From: Marinospirillum sp. | GTDB lineage: Bacteria > Pseudomonadota > Gammaproteobacteria > Pseudomonadales > Halomonadaceae | Assembly: GCF_014859565.1 (NCBI RefSeq) | Contig: NZ_JACUUA010000149.1 | Location: 1 to 7,970, forward strand | DNA length: 7,970 nt | Reading direction: 5' to 3' | In this document: positions 1 to 7,324 of the stretch, piece after piece | Numbering within the stretch: the stretch's first letter is position 1 | Layout: each line of letters starts with the position of its first letter | Position numbers and translations under genes: made by a program | The notes under the pieces: model-generated | The model's input: the letters and a program-made list of their open reading frames with translations, nothing else | Told to the model about the DNA's origin: nothing | Databases searched by the model: none

Positions 1-60
1 GAAGGGCAGGAAGGACTCAACGCCTTCTTTGAAAAACGTGCACCCGGCTGGCAAGCATAA
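1..60 (+). CDS. liuC: Enoyl-CoA hydratase family protein, C-terminal end (probable methylglutaconyl-CoA hydratase)
   Basis: The first 60 bases read in frame as 19 codons ending in TAA, giving the tail EGQEGLNAFFEKRAPGWQA. This 'EG.EG..AF.EKR.P.W' ending is typical of crotonase-fold enoyl-CoA hydratases. The catalytic part lies outside the window, so the family call rests on the tail and the context. The next two genes are leucine-degradation genes on the same strand, 45 bp downstream, and in liu operons LiuC (methylglutaconyl-CoA hydratase) normally sits just before LiuD. LiuC would hydrate 3-methylglutaconyl-CoA, the product of the LiuB/LiuD carboxylase, to HMG-CoA, the substrate of LiuE. 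Another enoyl-CoA hydratase is possible, but the context makes LiuC the best reading. Confidence 0.75.
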   Translation, partial: EGQEGLNAFFEKRAPGWQA

Positions 61-105
61 AATCCAGCTCAAGAATCGACACTATAACGAGAAGAGGAAC
101 GCCCG

Positions 106-2130
106 ATGTTCCGTAAGATACTGATCGCCAACCGCGGCGAAATCGCCTGCCGCGTGATAAGAACCGCCCACCGCCTCGGCATCCGCTGTGTGGCCGTCTA
201 CTCCGACGCCGACCGCCATGCCTTACACGTCAAAATGGCCGATGAAGCCGTTTATCTGGGCGCAGCCCCAGCGCGTGACAGCTACCTGGTGATCGAAAAA
301 GTCATCGAAGCCGCCAAACAAACCGGCGCTGAAGCCATCCACCCAGGTTACGGTTTCCTGTCCGAAAACAGCCGCTTTGTACAAGCCTGTGATGCTGCCG
401 GAATTGTATTTATCGGCCCACCGGTCGGTGCCATAGAAGCCATGGGTTCCAAGTCTGCCGCCAAATTTATTATGGAAAAAGCCGGTGTGCCCTTAGTACC
501 CGGTTACCACGGCGTAGATCAAAACCCGGAACTGCTGAAAGCTGAAGCCGAAAAAATCGGCTACCCGGTACTGCTGAAAGCCACAGCAGGCGGCGGCGGT
601 AAAGGCATGCGTATTGTTGAAAAAGCCAGCGAATTTGATCAGGCACTAGCCTCGGCCAAACGTGAAGCCATCAACGGTTTTGGTGACGACACCATGCTGG
701 TGGAAAAGTATCTGGTCAAACCCCGCCACGTGGAATTTCAGGTCTTCTGTGACAGCCAAGGCAACGGTGTTTACCTGTTTGAGCGTGACTGTTCGGTACA
801 GCGCCGCCATCAAAAAGTTATAGAAGAAGCCCCCGCACCCGGCATGAGTGACGAACTGCGTAAACAAATGGGTGATGCCGCATTAAAAGCCGCTCAGGCC
901 ATAGGTTATGTTGGTGCCGGCACTGTTGAATTCCTGCTGGATGCCGACGGCAGCTTCTTCTTCATGGAAATGAACACCCGACTGCAGGTGGAACATCCGG
1001 TCACCGAAATGATCACTGGTGAAGATCTGGTGGAATGGCAGCTCAAGGTGGCTGCCGGTCAACCGCTACCGAAACAGCAGAGTGAACTGCAAATCCGTGG
1101 TCATGCCTTTGAAGCCCGCATTTATGCCGAAGACCCGGATCATGACTTCCTGCCCGCCACCGGCACCCTCAGCTACCTGCGTACACCGGAAGAAAACCGC
1201 CATGTGCGGGTGGATACCGGCGTACTGGAAGGGGATGAGGTCAGCATTTATTACGACCCGATGATTGCCAAGCTGATTGTCTGGGATACCAGTCGCGAAG
1301 CCGCCCTCAGCCGTATGGCACAGGCACTGGCGCAATATCGCATTGCCGGTGTCACCACCAACACCCGCTTTCTGAAGCGACTGGCAGAAGCAGCCCCTTT
1401 CCAGCAGGCCGATCTGGATACCAGCTTTATTGAGCGCCATCAAGCCCTGCTGTTTGATGAAAAAGGCGGCAGTTACAGCCCCAACCTGCTGGCACTGGCA
1501 GCCCTGTATGCGCTGCTGAAACTGAATCATGAACGTCAGCAGGAAGCATCTCATTCGCGTGATCCCTGGTCACCCTGGCATGGCTTTGGTGGCTGGCGTT
1601 TGAACACCAACCCAACCCTGAACCTGCGTTTTGCGCTGCCAGAGCAGGAAAATCCGGTGGAAGTTGCAGTGGAAGCTTGTAATGCCACCGGCAGTAAAAA
1701 CCTCTGGACGGTGCGGGTGGGTGAACACAAACTGCTGGTGGAAGGTCATCTGACTGATGATCGACTGGATGCGGTGGTGAATGGTCATCATCGCAGCATT
1801 CATGTGGCCGATCTGCATAATCAGTTAACGCTGTTCACGGCAGATGAGCAGTTCAGTTGCCAGTGGCTGCGCCCGGATCTGGACAGTCACGAGTTTGAAG
1901 AAGCCACAGCCAGCCTGACAGCACCAATGAATGGTTCGGTGGTGACACTGCTGGCCGAGGCCGGTGCCCGCGTCAGCAAGGGTGATCCGTTGATTGTGAT
2001 TGAAGCCATGAAGATGGAGCATACCCTGAGCGCACCGGCAGATGGCATCGTGGCTGAGTTCTTTTATGCCGCCGGAGATCTGGTCAGCCAGGGTGCCGAG
2101 CTGCTGAAATTCGAAGCAGCCGAGGAATAA
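106..2130 (+). CDS. liuD: Methylcrotonyl-CoA carboxylase, biotin-containing (alpha) subunit
   Basis: This 674-residue cytoplasmic enzyme subunit carries biotin and carboxylates it with ATP and bicarbonate. The partner carboxyltransferase subunit (LiuB, not in the window) then moves the carboxyl to 3-methylcrotonyl-CoA in leucine breakdown. The biotin-carboxylase N domain starts at [19 protein letters not shown]. The ATP-grasp glycine loop GGGGKGM is at 162-168, and the active-site stretch [15 protein letters not shown] is at 287-301. The carboxylase C domain runs to about 445. A variable linker follows, then a biotinyl domain from about 604 with EAMKMEH and the biotinylated lysine at K636. 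The length is usual for MccA/LiuD. The ATG has a GAGGA ribosome site 7 nt upstream. Acetyl-, propionyl- and geranyl-CoA carboxylase alpha subunits share this architecture. The LiuC-like tail before it and the HMG-CoA lyase 19 bp after it decide for methylcrotonyl-CoA. Confidence 0.93.
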   Translation: MFRKILIANRGEIACRVIRTAHRLGIRCVAVYSDADRHALHVKMADEAVYLGAAPARDSYLVIEKVIEAAKQTGAEAIHPGYGFLSENSRFVQACDAAGIVFIGPPVGAIEAMGSKSAAKFIMEKAGVPLVPGYHGVDQNPELLKAEAEKIGYPVLLKATAGGGGKGMRIVEKASEFDQALASAKREAINGFGDDTMLVEKYLVKPRHVEFQVFCDSQGNGVYLFERDCSVQRRHQKVIEEAPAPGMSDELRKQMGDAALKAAQAIGYVGAGTVEFLLDADGSFFFMEMNTRLQVEHPVTEMITGEDLVEWQLKVAAGQPLPKQQSELQIRGHAFEARIYAEDPDHDFLPATGTLSYLRTPEENRHVRVDTGVLEGDEVSIYYDPMIAKLIVWDTSREAALSRMAQALAQYRIAGVTTNTRFLKRLAEAAPFQQADLDTSFIERHQALLFDEKGGSYSPNLLALAALYALLKLNHERQQEASHSRDPWSPWHGFGGWRLNTNPTLNLRFALPEQENPVEVAVEACNATGSKNLWTVRVGEHKLLVEGHLTDDRLDAVVNGHHRSIHVADLHNQLTLFTADEQFSCQWLRPDLDSHEFEEATASLTAPMNGSVVTLLAEAGARVSKGDPLIVIEAMKMEHTLSAPADGIVAEFFYAAGDLVSQGAELLKFEAAEE

Positions 2131-2149
2131 CGATTTCAGGAGAGAGAAT

Positions 2150-3055
2150 ATGGCTTTTCCAGAATACGTCCGATTGGTGGAAGTGGGTGCCCGTGATGGT
2201 TTGCAGAATGAAGCCAGTCCGGTCAGCACCGAAACCAAGCTGGAGTTGATTGACCGGCTGGGTGCCGCCGGTATCCGTTATATCGAAGCAGCCAGTTTTG
2301 TATCACCCAAATGGGTGCCGCAGATGGGTGATGCCCGTGAGGTGATGACGGGTATTCAGCGTCGTCCCGGCATCACCTATGCCGCCCTGACACCTAACAT
2401 TAAAGGGCTGGAAGGTGCATTGGCAGCCGGTGTACAGGAGGTAGCAGTGTTTGGTGCTGCTTCCGAAAGTTTCACGCAGAAGAACATCAATTGCAGCATT
2501 GCTGAGTCGCTGGAGCGTTTTGCACCGGTGATTGAAATGGCACAAAAAGCCGGTGTGCCGGTGCGGGGTTATGTCTCCACTGTGCTGGGTTGTCCTTATG
2601 AAGGTGAGATAGCACCGAAAAAGGTTGCCGAAGTCAGTAAAACCCTGTTTGAGATGGGCTGTTATGAAATCTCTCTGGGGGATACGGTGGGTGTTGGCAC
2701 TCCGTTAAAAGCCAAACGGATGCTGGAAGCCGTGAGCCGCCATATCCCGATGGACAAGCTTGCCGCGCATTTTCATGACACCTATGGTCAGGCACTGGCC
2801 AATCTTTATGCGGTGTTGGAAGAAGGTATTGCCGTGGTCGACAGTTCGGTGGCTGGGCTGGGTGGCTGCCCTTATGCCAAGGGTGCATCCGGCAATGTTG
2901 CCAGTGAAGATGTGGTTTACCTGCTGCACGGACTGGGCATCAAAACCGGCATCAACCTGCAACTACTGGCCGAAACCGGCGACTGGATCACTCGCAGCAT
3001 CAACCGACCCAACCGCTCCAAAGTCGGCGTTGCACTCATGGCTGGGAAAGCATAA
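2150..3055 (+). CDS. liuE: Hydroxymethylglutaryl-CoA lyase
   Basis: This 301-residue enzyme is of the DRE-TIM metallolyase superfamily. It cleaves HMG-CoA to acetoacetate and acetyl-CoA, the last step of leucine degradation. The N-terminal strand [15 protein letters not shown] supplies the catalytic arginine R15 and metal ligand D16. Further metal ligands are H207 and H209 in [13 protein letters not shown]. The signature [19 protein letters not shown] (237-253) holds the catalytic cysteine C240 and N249. These positions keep the spacing of the human enzyme (R41, D42, H233, H235, C266, N275, a constant offset of 26). The length is normal for a bacterial MvaB/LiuE protein without a targeting peptide. 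It lies 19 bp after liuD with an AGGAG ribosome site at 2138-2142, so it is very likely cotranscribed. It is the last gene of the operon, with a terminator 22 bp after its stop. Confidence 0.95.
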   Translation: MAFPEYVRLVEVGARDGLQNEASPVSTETKLELIDRLGAAGIRYIEAASFVSPKWVPQMGDAREVMTGIQRRPGITYAALTPNIKGLEGALAAGVQEVAVFGAASESFTQKNINCSIAESLERFAPVIEMAQKAGVPVRGYVSTVLGCPYEGEIAPKKVAEVSKTLFEMGCYEISLGDTVGVGTPLKAKRMLEAVSRHIPMDKLAAHFHDTYGQALANLYAVLEEGIAVVDSSVAGLGGCPYAKGASGNVASEDVVYLLHGLGIKTGINLQLLAETGDWITRSINRPNRSKVGVALMAGKA

Positions 3056-3077
3056 CCCTTGAGTTGCTGATCTGCAC

Positions 3078-3110
3078 GGCCAACCTGTAAGTATGGGTTG
3101 GCCATTGTTT
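3078..3110 (+). terminator. Intrinsic terminator of the liu operon
   Basis: A perfect 8-bp stem, GGCCAACC (3078-3085) with GGTTGGCC (3096-3103), encloses a 10-nt loop and is followed by ATTGTTTTTGT. It lies 22 bp after the liuE stop and has the form of a rho-independent terminator. The TTG codon at 3098, which would lengthen the next open frame, is inside this stem, which argues against that start. Confidence 0.8.
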
Positions 3111-3130
3111 TTGTAGTAATCTCAGCACCT

Positions 3131-3874
3131 ATGATCAATCTCTTGAAATACCTGCTTTTGCCGCCCTTGTTTAATATCCTGCTGTTGCTGGCAGGGTTGC
3201 TGCTGTTCTGGCTGCAAAAACGCAAGCTGGCACTCTTGTTGATTAGTTCCAGCACGCTGATTTTACTCGCTTTATCCTTACCGCTGGTCAGCCATGCACT
3301 GATGCGACCTCTGGAGGTCTATCCACCGCTAAACGCGGATCAACTGCACCAACAGCAGGTGCTGGTGGTGTTGGGTGGTGGCCGGGAGTATTCCGGCGCT
3401 GAATATGGCTGGGATGATGCACCCAGTGAGGCGACAATCAGCCGCCTGAACTATGCAGCCTATCTGCATAGTATTTCAGGACTGCCATTACTGGTCACAG
3501 GTGGCCGTGTACATGATGAAGCTGAAAGTGAGGCAGAACTGATGGCTCGGCTGTTACAAAGCAGTTTCGGCATTCACGCCACCTGGCTGGAAGAGCAAAG
3601 CCGCACAACGCACGAAAATGCCCTGTTCAGTGCCGAGATTTTAAAACAACAAGGCATCAATGAAGTGGTACTGATCAGCCATGCCTGGCATCTGGCCAGA
3701 GCCGTACCCATTTTTGAAGCGCAAGGATTACAAGTCACTCCGGCACCGCTGCAATTTTCCAGCCCACCCACACATGGATTAATCCGCTGGATTCCAAGAA
3801 CCTACCACCTGAACAAAAGCACTCAGGCACTGCATGAATGGCTTGGACGAATGGTTTACAGCTTCTACAAATAA
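3131..3874 (+). CDS. Membrane-anchored DUF218 (ElyC/YdcF-like) protein
   Basis: The product is 247 residues long. The N-terminus has two hydrophobic segments, about residues 9-28 (LLPPLFNILLLLAGLLLFWL) and 33-52, separated by QKRK. The DUF218 domain follows from about 77 to 235. Family marks are VLVVLGGGR at the first strand, LLVTGGR at 120-126, E...S.TT.ENA at 155-164 and LISHAWHLARA at 181-191. The layout resembles E. coli ElyC (YcbC), an inner-membrane protein linked to envelope and peptidoglycan precursor homeostasis, but no precise reaction is established for most DUF218 proteins. I chose ATG 3131 over TTG 3098 because the latter lies inside the upstream terminator stem. No convincing ribosome site precedes either start. 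The gene is separated from the liu operon by the terminator and converges with rluF. Family membership is secure; the physiological role is inference. Confidence 0.85.
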   Translation: MINLLKYLLLPPLFNILLLLAGLLLFWLQKRKLALLLISSSTLILLALSLPLVSHALMRPLEVYPPLNADQLHQQQVLVVLGGGREYSGAEYGWDDAPSEATISRLNYAAYLHSISGLPLLVTGGRVHDEAESEAELMARLLQSSFGIHATWLEEQSRTTHENALFSAEILKQQGINEVVLISHAWHLARAVPIFEAQGLQVTPAPLQFSSPPTHGLIRWIPRTYHLNKSTQALHEWLGRMVYSFYK

Positions 3875-3879
3875 CAAGT

Positions 3880-4839
3880 TCAAGGCCTTTTGATGCTTTT
3901 CCCACCCGCACCTTTTTTCTTGCCCGATTTTTTGCCCACCGTGTTTTTACCGGCAGGTTTACGGCTGTCGTTGCGGGCAGTGTCCGGACGGCGGCCATCC
4001 GGTTTGCCCTGTCGGTTCGATCCACGTCGATTAGGCGGTGTAGCTGCCGCACCGGCTTCCGGTTTTGGGCGGGGTTTGCGGGGTGGTCGTGCCTGCACTT
4101 GGCTGGCTTCTTCGGTGCCGCTGGAATCAGCAATCATCGCCTGAATCAGTGCCATTTCTTTCTGATTCAGTAGTCGCCACTGGCCGGGCTTCAGATCGCC
4201 CAGACTGATATTCATAATACGGGTACGCTTGAGGCGGGTCACGTCATACCCCAGATATTCAGTCATACGACGGATCTGGCGATTTAATCCCTGAGTCAGC
4301 ACGATGTTAAAACTGTTAGCTGACAGATGCCGTACCTTGCAAGGCAAGGTCACGGTGCCAAGGATTGGAATGCCTGAACTCATGCGCTGCACAAACTCAG
4401 GACCAAAAGGACGATGCACTGATACCACATACTCCTTTTCGTGGGCATTACCCGCACGCAGGATACGATTAACAATGTCACCATCATTGGTCAGCAGAAT
4501 CAGGCCTTCGGAGGGTTTATCCAGCCGCCCGATGGGGAAAATACGGCCTTTTTTGTAGTTCACTGCACTGACAATATTATCTGGCACTTCCGGATCAGTG
4601 GTACAGGTAATGCCAACTGGTTTGTTGTAAGCCAGATAAACTGGTGCCGGTTTAGCCTTCAGTGGTTTGCCGCATACCTGAACATGATCCTCGCTAGTCA
4701 CCCGAACACCCATGTCGGCCACCCGGCCATTCACCTTCACCAAGCCATCTTCGATCAACTGATCCGCTTCACGGCGGGAGCACAACCCGGTTTCACTGAT
4801 AAACTTGTTAAGCCGGGTACTGTTAGTGTCTGTGGTCAT
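3880..4839 (-). CDS. rluF: 23S rRNA pseudouridine synthase RluF
   Basis: This 319-residue member of the RsuA/RluB/E/F group converts a uridine of 23S rRNA to pseudouridine (U2604 in E. coli). An S4 RNA-binding domain covers about residues 8-52 (RLNKFISETGLCSRREADQL). The synthase domain starts near 68 (YLAYNKPVGI). The catalytic motif FPIGRLDKPSEGL carries the nucleophile D107, the same number as in E. coli RluF. HEKEY (133-137), QGLNRQIRRM (183-192) and RTRIMN (205-210) favour RluF over RluB and RluE. From about 240 to the end the protein is a low-complexity basic tail with 23 Lys/Arg among the last 69 residues, ending KKSGKKKGAGGKSIKRP. E. coli RluF also has a basic tail, so this is a plausible RNA-binding extension. 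The stop codon is 5 bp from the convergent DUF218 gene, with no clear terminator between them. An AGGCG just before the ATG is a weak ribosome site. Confidence 0.93.
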   Translation of the reverse strand: MTTDTNSTRLNKFISETGLCSRREADQLIEDGLVKVNGRVADMGVRVTSEDHVQVCGKPLKAKPAPVYLAYNKPVGITCTTDPEVPDNIVSAVNYKKGRIFPIGRLDKPSEGLILLTNDGDIVNRILRAGNAHEKEYVVSVHRPFGPEFVQRMSSGIPILGTVTLPCKVRHLSANSFNIVLTQGLNRQIRRMTEYLGYDVTRLKRTRIMNISLGDLKPGQWRLLNQKEMALIQAMIADSSGTEEASQVQARPPRKPRPKPEAGAAATPPNRRGSNRQGKPDGRRPDTARNDSRKPAGKNTVGKKSGKKKGAGGKSIKRP

Positions 4840-4859
4840 GAAAGCGCCTGATGCAATAA

Positions 4860-4892
4860 GGGGAAACAGGCCGCTATTGTGCCTGCTTCCCC
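4860..4892 (-). other. Hairpin in the rluF leader
   Basis: Twelve-base arms GGGGAAACAGGC (4860-4871) and GCCTGCTTCCCC (4881-4892) pair with one A-C mismatch around a 9-nt loop. The hairpin ends 20 bp before the rluF ATG. On the minus strand it is followed by TTATTG rather than a run of T, so it is a poor terminator. It may be a 5'-leader structure, an operator, or a relic terminator. Its function is unknown; the structure is directly visible. Confidence 0.6.
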
Positions 4893-4898
4893 GAACGG

Positions 4899-4935
4899 AA
4901 AAAAGCCGCTGCAGGGCAGATCACCGGCAGCGGCT
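4899..4935 (-). terminator. Intrinsic terminator of the SDR gene
   Basis: On the minus strand, a perfect 9-bp GC-rich stem (AGCCGCTGC, 4904-4912, with GCAGCGGCT, 4927-4935) and 14-nt loop lead into six T (A at 4899-4904 on the plus strand, the last one shared with the stem). It starts 18 bp after the SDR stop and separates that gene from rluF. The plus-strand reading is followed by GGTTTT, so some bidirectional action is possible. Confidence 0.85.
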
Positions 4936-4953
4936 GGTTTTAAAGCGATAAAG

Positions 4954-5706
4954 TCAGGATTTTCCGGCGGTAAAACCACCATCTACCAGCAGGTTGGCAC
5001 CAGTAATAAAACTGGCTTCATCACTGACCAGGAACAGGAAGGCATTGGCTACTTCCTCCGGGCGACCCAGCCGACCGATGGGGTGCAGACTGATCAGCCC
5101 CTGCATCAGCTCTTCATCCAAACCTGCCAGCAGCGGAGTGTCAATGTAACCCGGCCCGATGGAGTTCACCCGTACACCTTTTTTGGCACCTTCCAGCGCC
5201 AGGGTGCGTGTCATGTTCACCACCCCACCCTTGGCTGCGGTGTAAGCCGCTGTACCGGACTGGCCGAATACCCCCAGAATGGAAGCGCAGTTCACAATGC
5301 TGCCACTACCCTGGGCATACATCGGTTTTAATGCTGCACGTGCGACTCGAAATACTCCGGTCAGGTTGATGTCGATGACGCGGGCAAAATCTTCATCCGG
5401 GTAATCCTCTGCGGGGCAAATACCACCAATCCCGGCATTGTTAAACACCCCATCCACCCGACCCAACTCGGCCACCATACCCTCCATCAGAGCATTCACT
5501 TCATCGGTGGAGGCCACATTACAGGGCATGAACAAACAACGACTTTCATATTTTGCATCCAAAGCTTTTGCTTTGCTGGCACCTTCACTGCTTGGCAGAT
5601 CCGACATCACCACATCAGCACCTTCCTGCAGGCATCGCTCCACCGCTGCTAAACCAATACCACTGGCACCACCAGTCACCAAAATCTTTTTGCCTTTAAT
5701 ACGCAT
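4954..5706 (-). CDS. SDR family NAD(P)-dependent oxidoreductase
   Basis: This is a classical short-chain dehydrogenase/reductase of 250 residues, presumably cytoplasmic. The Rossmann cofactor loop is TGGASGIG (11-18). An aspartate at the end of beta-2 (VVMSD, D36) suggests NAD rather than NADP. NNAG is at 89-92. The catalytic tetrad is N114 (DINLTG), S142 (NCASILG), Y155 and K159 (YTAAK). The C-terminus PEEVANAFLFLVSDEASFITGANLLVDGGF is the usual SDR ending. The substrate cannot be read from the sequence; alcohol dehydrogenase-like and 3-oxoacyl reductase-like SDRs share these motifs. The frame is open upstream to a GTG at 5868, but ATG 5706 starts MRIKGKKILVTGG at the normal place and has a strong GGAGGTG site. 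It has its own terminator downstream and lies 155 bp from dbpA, so it is probably a single-gene unit or the end of a dbpA transcript. Confidence 0.9.
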   Translation of the reverse strand: MRIKGKKILVTGGASGIGLAAVERCLQEGADVVMSDLPSSEGASKAKALDAKYESRCLFMPCNVASTDEVNALMEGMVAELGRVDGVFNNAGIGGICPAEDYPDEDFARVIDINLTGVFRVARAALKPMYAQGSGSIVNCASILGVFGQSGTAAYTAAKGGVVNMTRTLALEGAKKGVRVNSIGPGYIDTPLLAGLDEELMQGLISLHPIGRLGRPEEVANAFLFLVSDEASFITGANLLVDGGFTAGKS

Positions 5707-5710
5707 CACA

Positions 5711-5717
5711 CACCTCC
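5711..5717 (-). promoter_or_regulatory. Ribosome binding site that fixes the SDR start
   Basis: On the minus strand GGAGGTG precedes ATG 5706 with a 4-nt gap (six after GGAGG). It is the strongest Shine-Dalgarno match seen in the window. It supports the 250-residue start over the 304-residue reading from GTG 5868. Confidence 0.8.
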
Positions 5718-5806
5718 GCTTGACCCTTGAATCCTTACAGCTTACAACACCAGCCACAAAGATGCGCAAGATCGCTTGGCAACACTGACTCCAATCAACA
5801 AAACTG

Positions 5807-5840
5807 ATGGTTTTTTGATCAAAGCTACACAGAAAACCAT
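5807..5840 (-). other. AT-rich inverted repeat between dbpA and the SDR gene
   Basis: Arms ATGGTTTT (5807-5814) and AAAACCAT (5833-5840) flank 18 nt that include the palindrome TTTGATCAAA (5814-5823, sharing one base with the left arm). It lies about 20 bp after the dbpA stop. On the minus strand it is followed by CAGTTTTG. It could be a weak dbpA terminator or an operator for the SDR gene. The stem is AT-rich, so neither is firm. The rest of this 155-bp gap shows no clear promoter. Confidence 0.3.
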
Positions 5841-5861
5841 TGCAGAACAGCGACATCTCCT

Positions 5862-7244
5862 CTAGCACAAACGGGCGCGGAAGTTTCTGCCCTTGAGTTT
5901 GCCTTCGGTCAGTCGTTGCAGGGCAATTTTTGCCAATTTGCGCTCCACCGCCACAAAAGATCGGCGGTCGGTCACCAGAATTTTGCCAATCTGATCACCT
6001 TGCAGCTGCTGGTTGGCAGTAAGTGCGCCAAGAATATCACCGGGACGCAGTTTGTCTTTTTTACCGCCATCTATCAGCAGGGTTTGCATAGCTGCTGGTG
6101 CCGGGCGGGTTTGTAATGCCGCTTTGGATGGCAGGTCTTCAGGGATGATCGGCTGTTGCAGGTAGTCACTCAGCGTATCCAACCGGAAGTTTTCAGCATC
6201 ACTGAACAGGGTACAGGCCACGCCTTGCTCCCCTGCCCGTCCGGTACGGCCTACACGGTGAACGTGTACTTCGGGATCCAGCGACAACTGATAGTTGAAT
6301 ACCGCATCCAGTGCGGCGATATCCAGCCCACGTGCGGCAACGTCGGTTGCCACCAGGATGCTGATGCTTTTGTTGGCAAACTGAACCAGGGTCTGGTCGC
6401 GATCTTTTTGTTCCATATCGCCGTGTAATGCCTGGGCGCTGAATCCGACCTGACTGAGGGCATCCGCTACTTCTTGGGTTTCTTTGCGGGTGGTGCAGAA
6501 CACGACGCTGGTGGCCGGTGCAAAGTGCAGCAATAACAGCTGCAGGGCTTCAAAACGCTGTTTTTCACTGGGCAGGCGGTAAAAGTGCTGACGGATGCTG
6601 CTGGCATCGTGACCGGCTTCTACGGTGATACGTTGTGGATCACGCAGGAATCGGGCAGATAGGCTGGCAATTTTTTCCGGGAAGGTGGCGCTGAACAGCA
6701 GGGTCTGACGCTGATTGGGCAGTTGTTCCACAATGGCATCCAGTGTTTCCTGAAAACCCATATTCAGCATGCGGTCAGCTTCGTCCAGCACCAGCAGGTT
6801 GACTTGATCCAGCTGCAGATTGGCTTTGCGCAGGTGGTCATCAATACGCCCCGGTGTGCCAACAATGATATGAGCGCCGTGTTCCAGTGACTGCGCCTGA
6901 GGGCCAAAAGGCTGCCCGCCACAGAGTGTCAGTACCTTAACGTTGTGCATGCCCCGCGCCAGGCGGCGGATTTCACCGGCGACCTGATCAGCCAGCTCAC
7001 GGGTTGGACAGAGCACCAATGACTGGATGCAAAAGCGTTCCACCTGCAGTTTTTGCAACAAACCCAGCCCAAAAGCAGCGGTTTTACCGGAACCGGTTTT
7101 GGCCTGGGCTATCACATCCCTCCCCTGCAAAATCGGCGGCAGAGCCTCGGCCTGAATATCTGTCATCTGCAGGTAATTAAGGGTTTCGAGGTTGGCAAGC
7201 AGTTCAGGTTGCAGCGGCAGCGTGGCAAAAGAAGAAGCAGTCAA
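5862..7244 (-). CDS. dbpA: ATP-dependent RNA helicase DbpA
   Basis: This 460-residue DEAD-box helicase acts in assembly of the large ribosomal subunit and is stimulated by hairpin 92 of 23S rRNA. Core motifs in order: Q motif TDIQAEALP (Q31), Walker A AKTGSGKT (48-55), PTREL (80-84), TPGR (130-133), DEAD (154-157), SAT (185-187), VVFC (247-250), ATDVAARGLD (299-308) and HRVGRTGR (329-336). The C-terminal DbpA RNA-binding domain starts near 386 with LLIDGGKKDKLRPGDILGALT and ends KGRNFRARLC. This domain separates DbpA from RhlE, SrmB and RhlB. The start is a TTG: translation from 7244 gives MTASSFATLPL, aligning with the E. coli start MTAFSTLNVLP and giving near-equal length (457 in E. coli). 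A longer frame starts at another TTG (7346), but its 34 extra residues overlap the toxin stop and have no family counterpart. Only a weak GGG-type ribosome site is visible. Confidence 0.94.
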   Translation of the reverse strand: MTASSFATLPLQPELLANLETLNYLQMTDIQAEALPPILQGRDVIAQAKTGSGKTAAFGLGLLQKLQVERFCIQSLVLCPTRELADQVAGEIRRLARGMHNVKVLTLCGGQPFGPQAQSLEHGAHIIVGTPGRIDDHLRKANLQLDQVNLLVLDEADRMLNMGFQETLDAIVEQLPNQRQTLLFSATFPEKIASLSARFLRDPQRITVEAGHDASSIRQHFYRLPSEKQRFEALQLLLLHFAPATSVVFCTTRKETQEVADALSQVGFSAQALHGDMEQKDRDQTLVQFANKSISILVATDVAARGLDIAALDAVFNYQLSLDPEVHVHRVGRTGRAGEQGVACTLFSDAENFRLDTLSDYLQQPIIPEDLPSKAALQTRPAPAAMQTLLIDGGKKDKLRPGDILGALTANQQLQGDQIGKILVTDRRSFVAVERKLAKIALQRLTEGKLKGRNFRARLC

Positions 7245-7293
7245 GGGAATACCCGGAAAATGGAATGAAAGAAAAGGCGCGAGAGTAGCATAA

Positions 7294-7320
7294 ATTGCCG
7301 GAGGGCAATACTTCGGAAGT
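7294..7320. repeat. Two adjacent palindromes between toxin gene and dbpA
   Basis: ATTGCC (7294-7299) and GGCAAT (7304-7309) form a perfect 6-bp stem with a GGAG loop. Directly beside it ACTTC (7310-7314) and GAAGT (7316-7320) form a palindrome with one central base. Both lie in the short gap between the toxin stop and the dbpA start, where a dbpA promoter or a toxin terminator would be expected. On the minus strand the larger stem is followed by TTATGC, a poor T-run. An operator or leader structure is as likely as a terminator. Confidence 0.5.
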
Positions 7321-7324
7321 GGGA

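Noticed and set aside
1066..1554. Minus-strand open frame of 162 codons inside liuD
   Set aside because: It lies wholly inside a well-supported conserved gene and its translation shows no recognisable domain; it is a shadow of the GC-rich coding frame.
1825..2238. Minus-strand open frame spanning the liuD/liuE junction
   Set aside because: It overlaps two firmly identified genes and encodes no recognisable motif.
3098..3130. TTG start adding 11 residues to the DUF218 protein
   Set aside because: The codon is within the right arm of the liu terminator stem and has no ribosome site; ATG 3131 starts a normal membrane anchor.
5814..5823. TTTGATCAAA as an FNR-type operator
   Set aside because: An FNR site needs TTGAT-N4-ATCAA; here the half-sites are fused without the 4-bp spacer.
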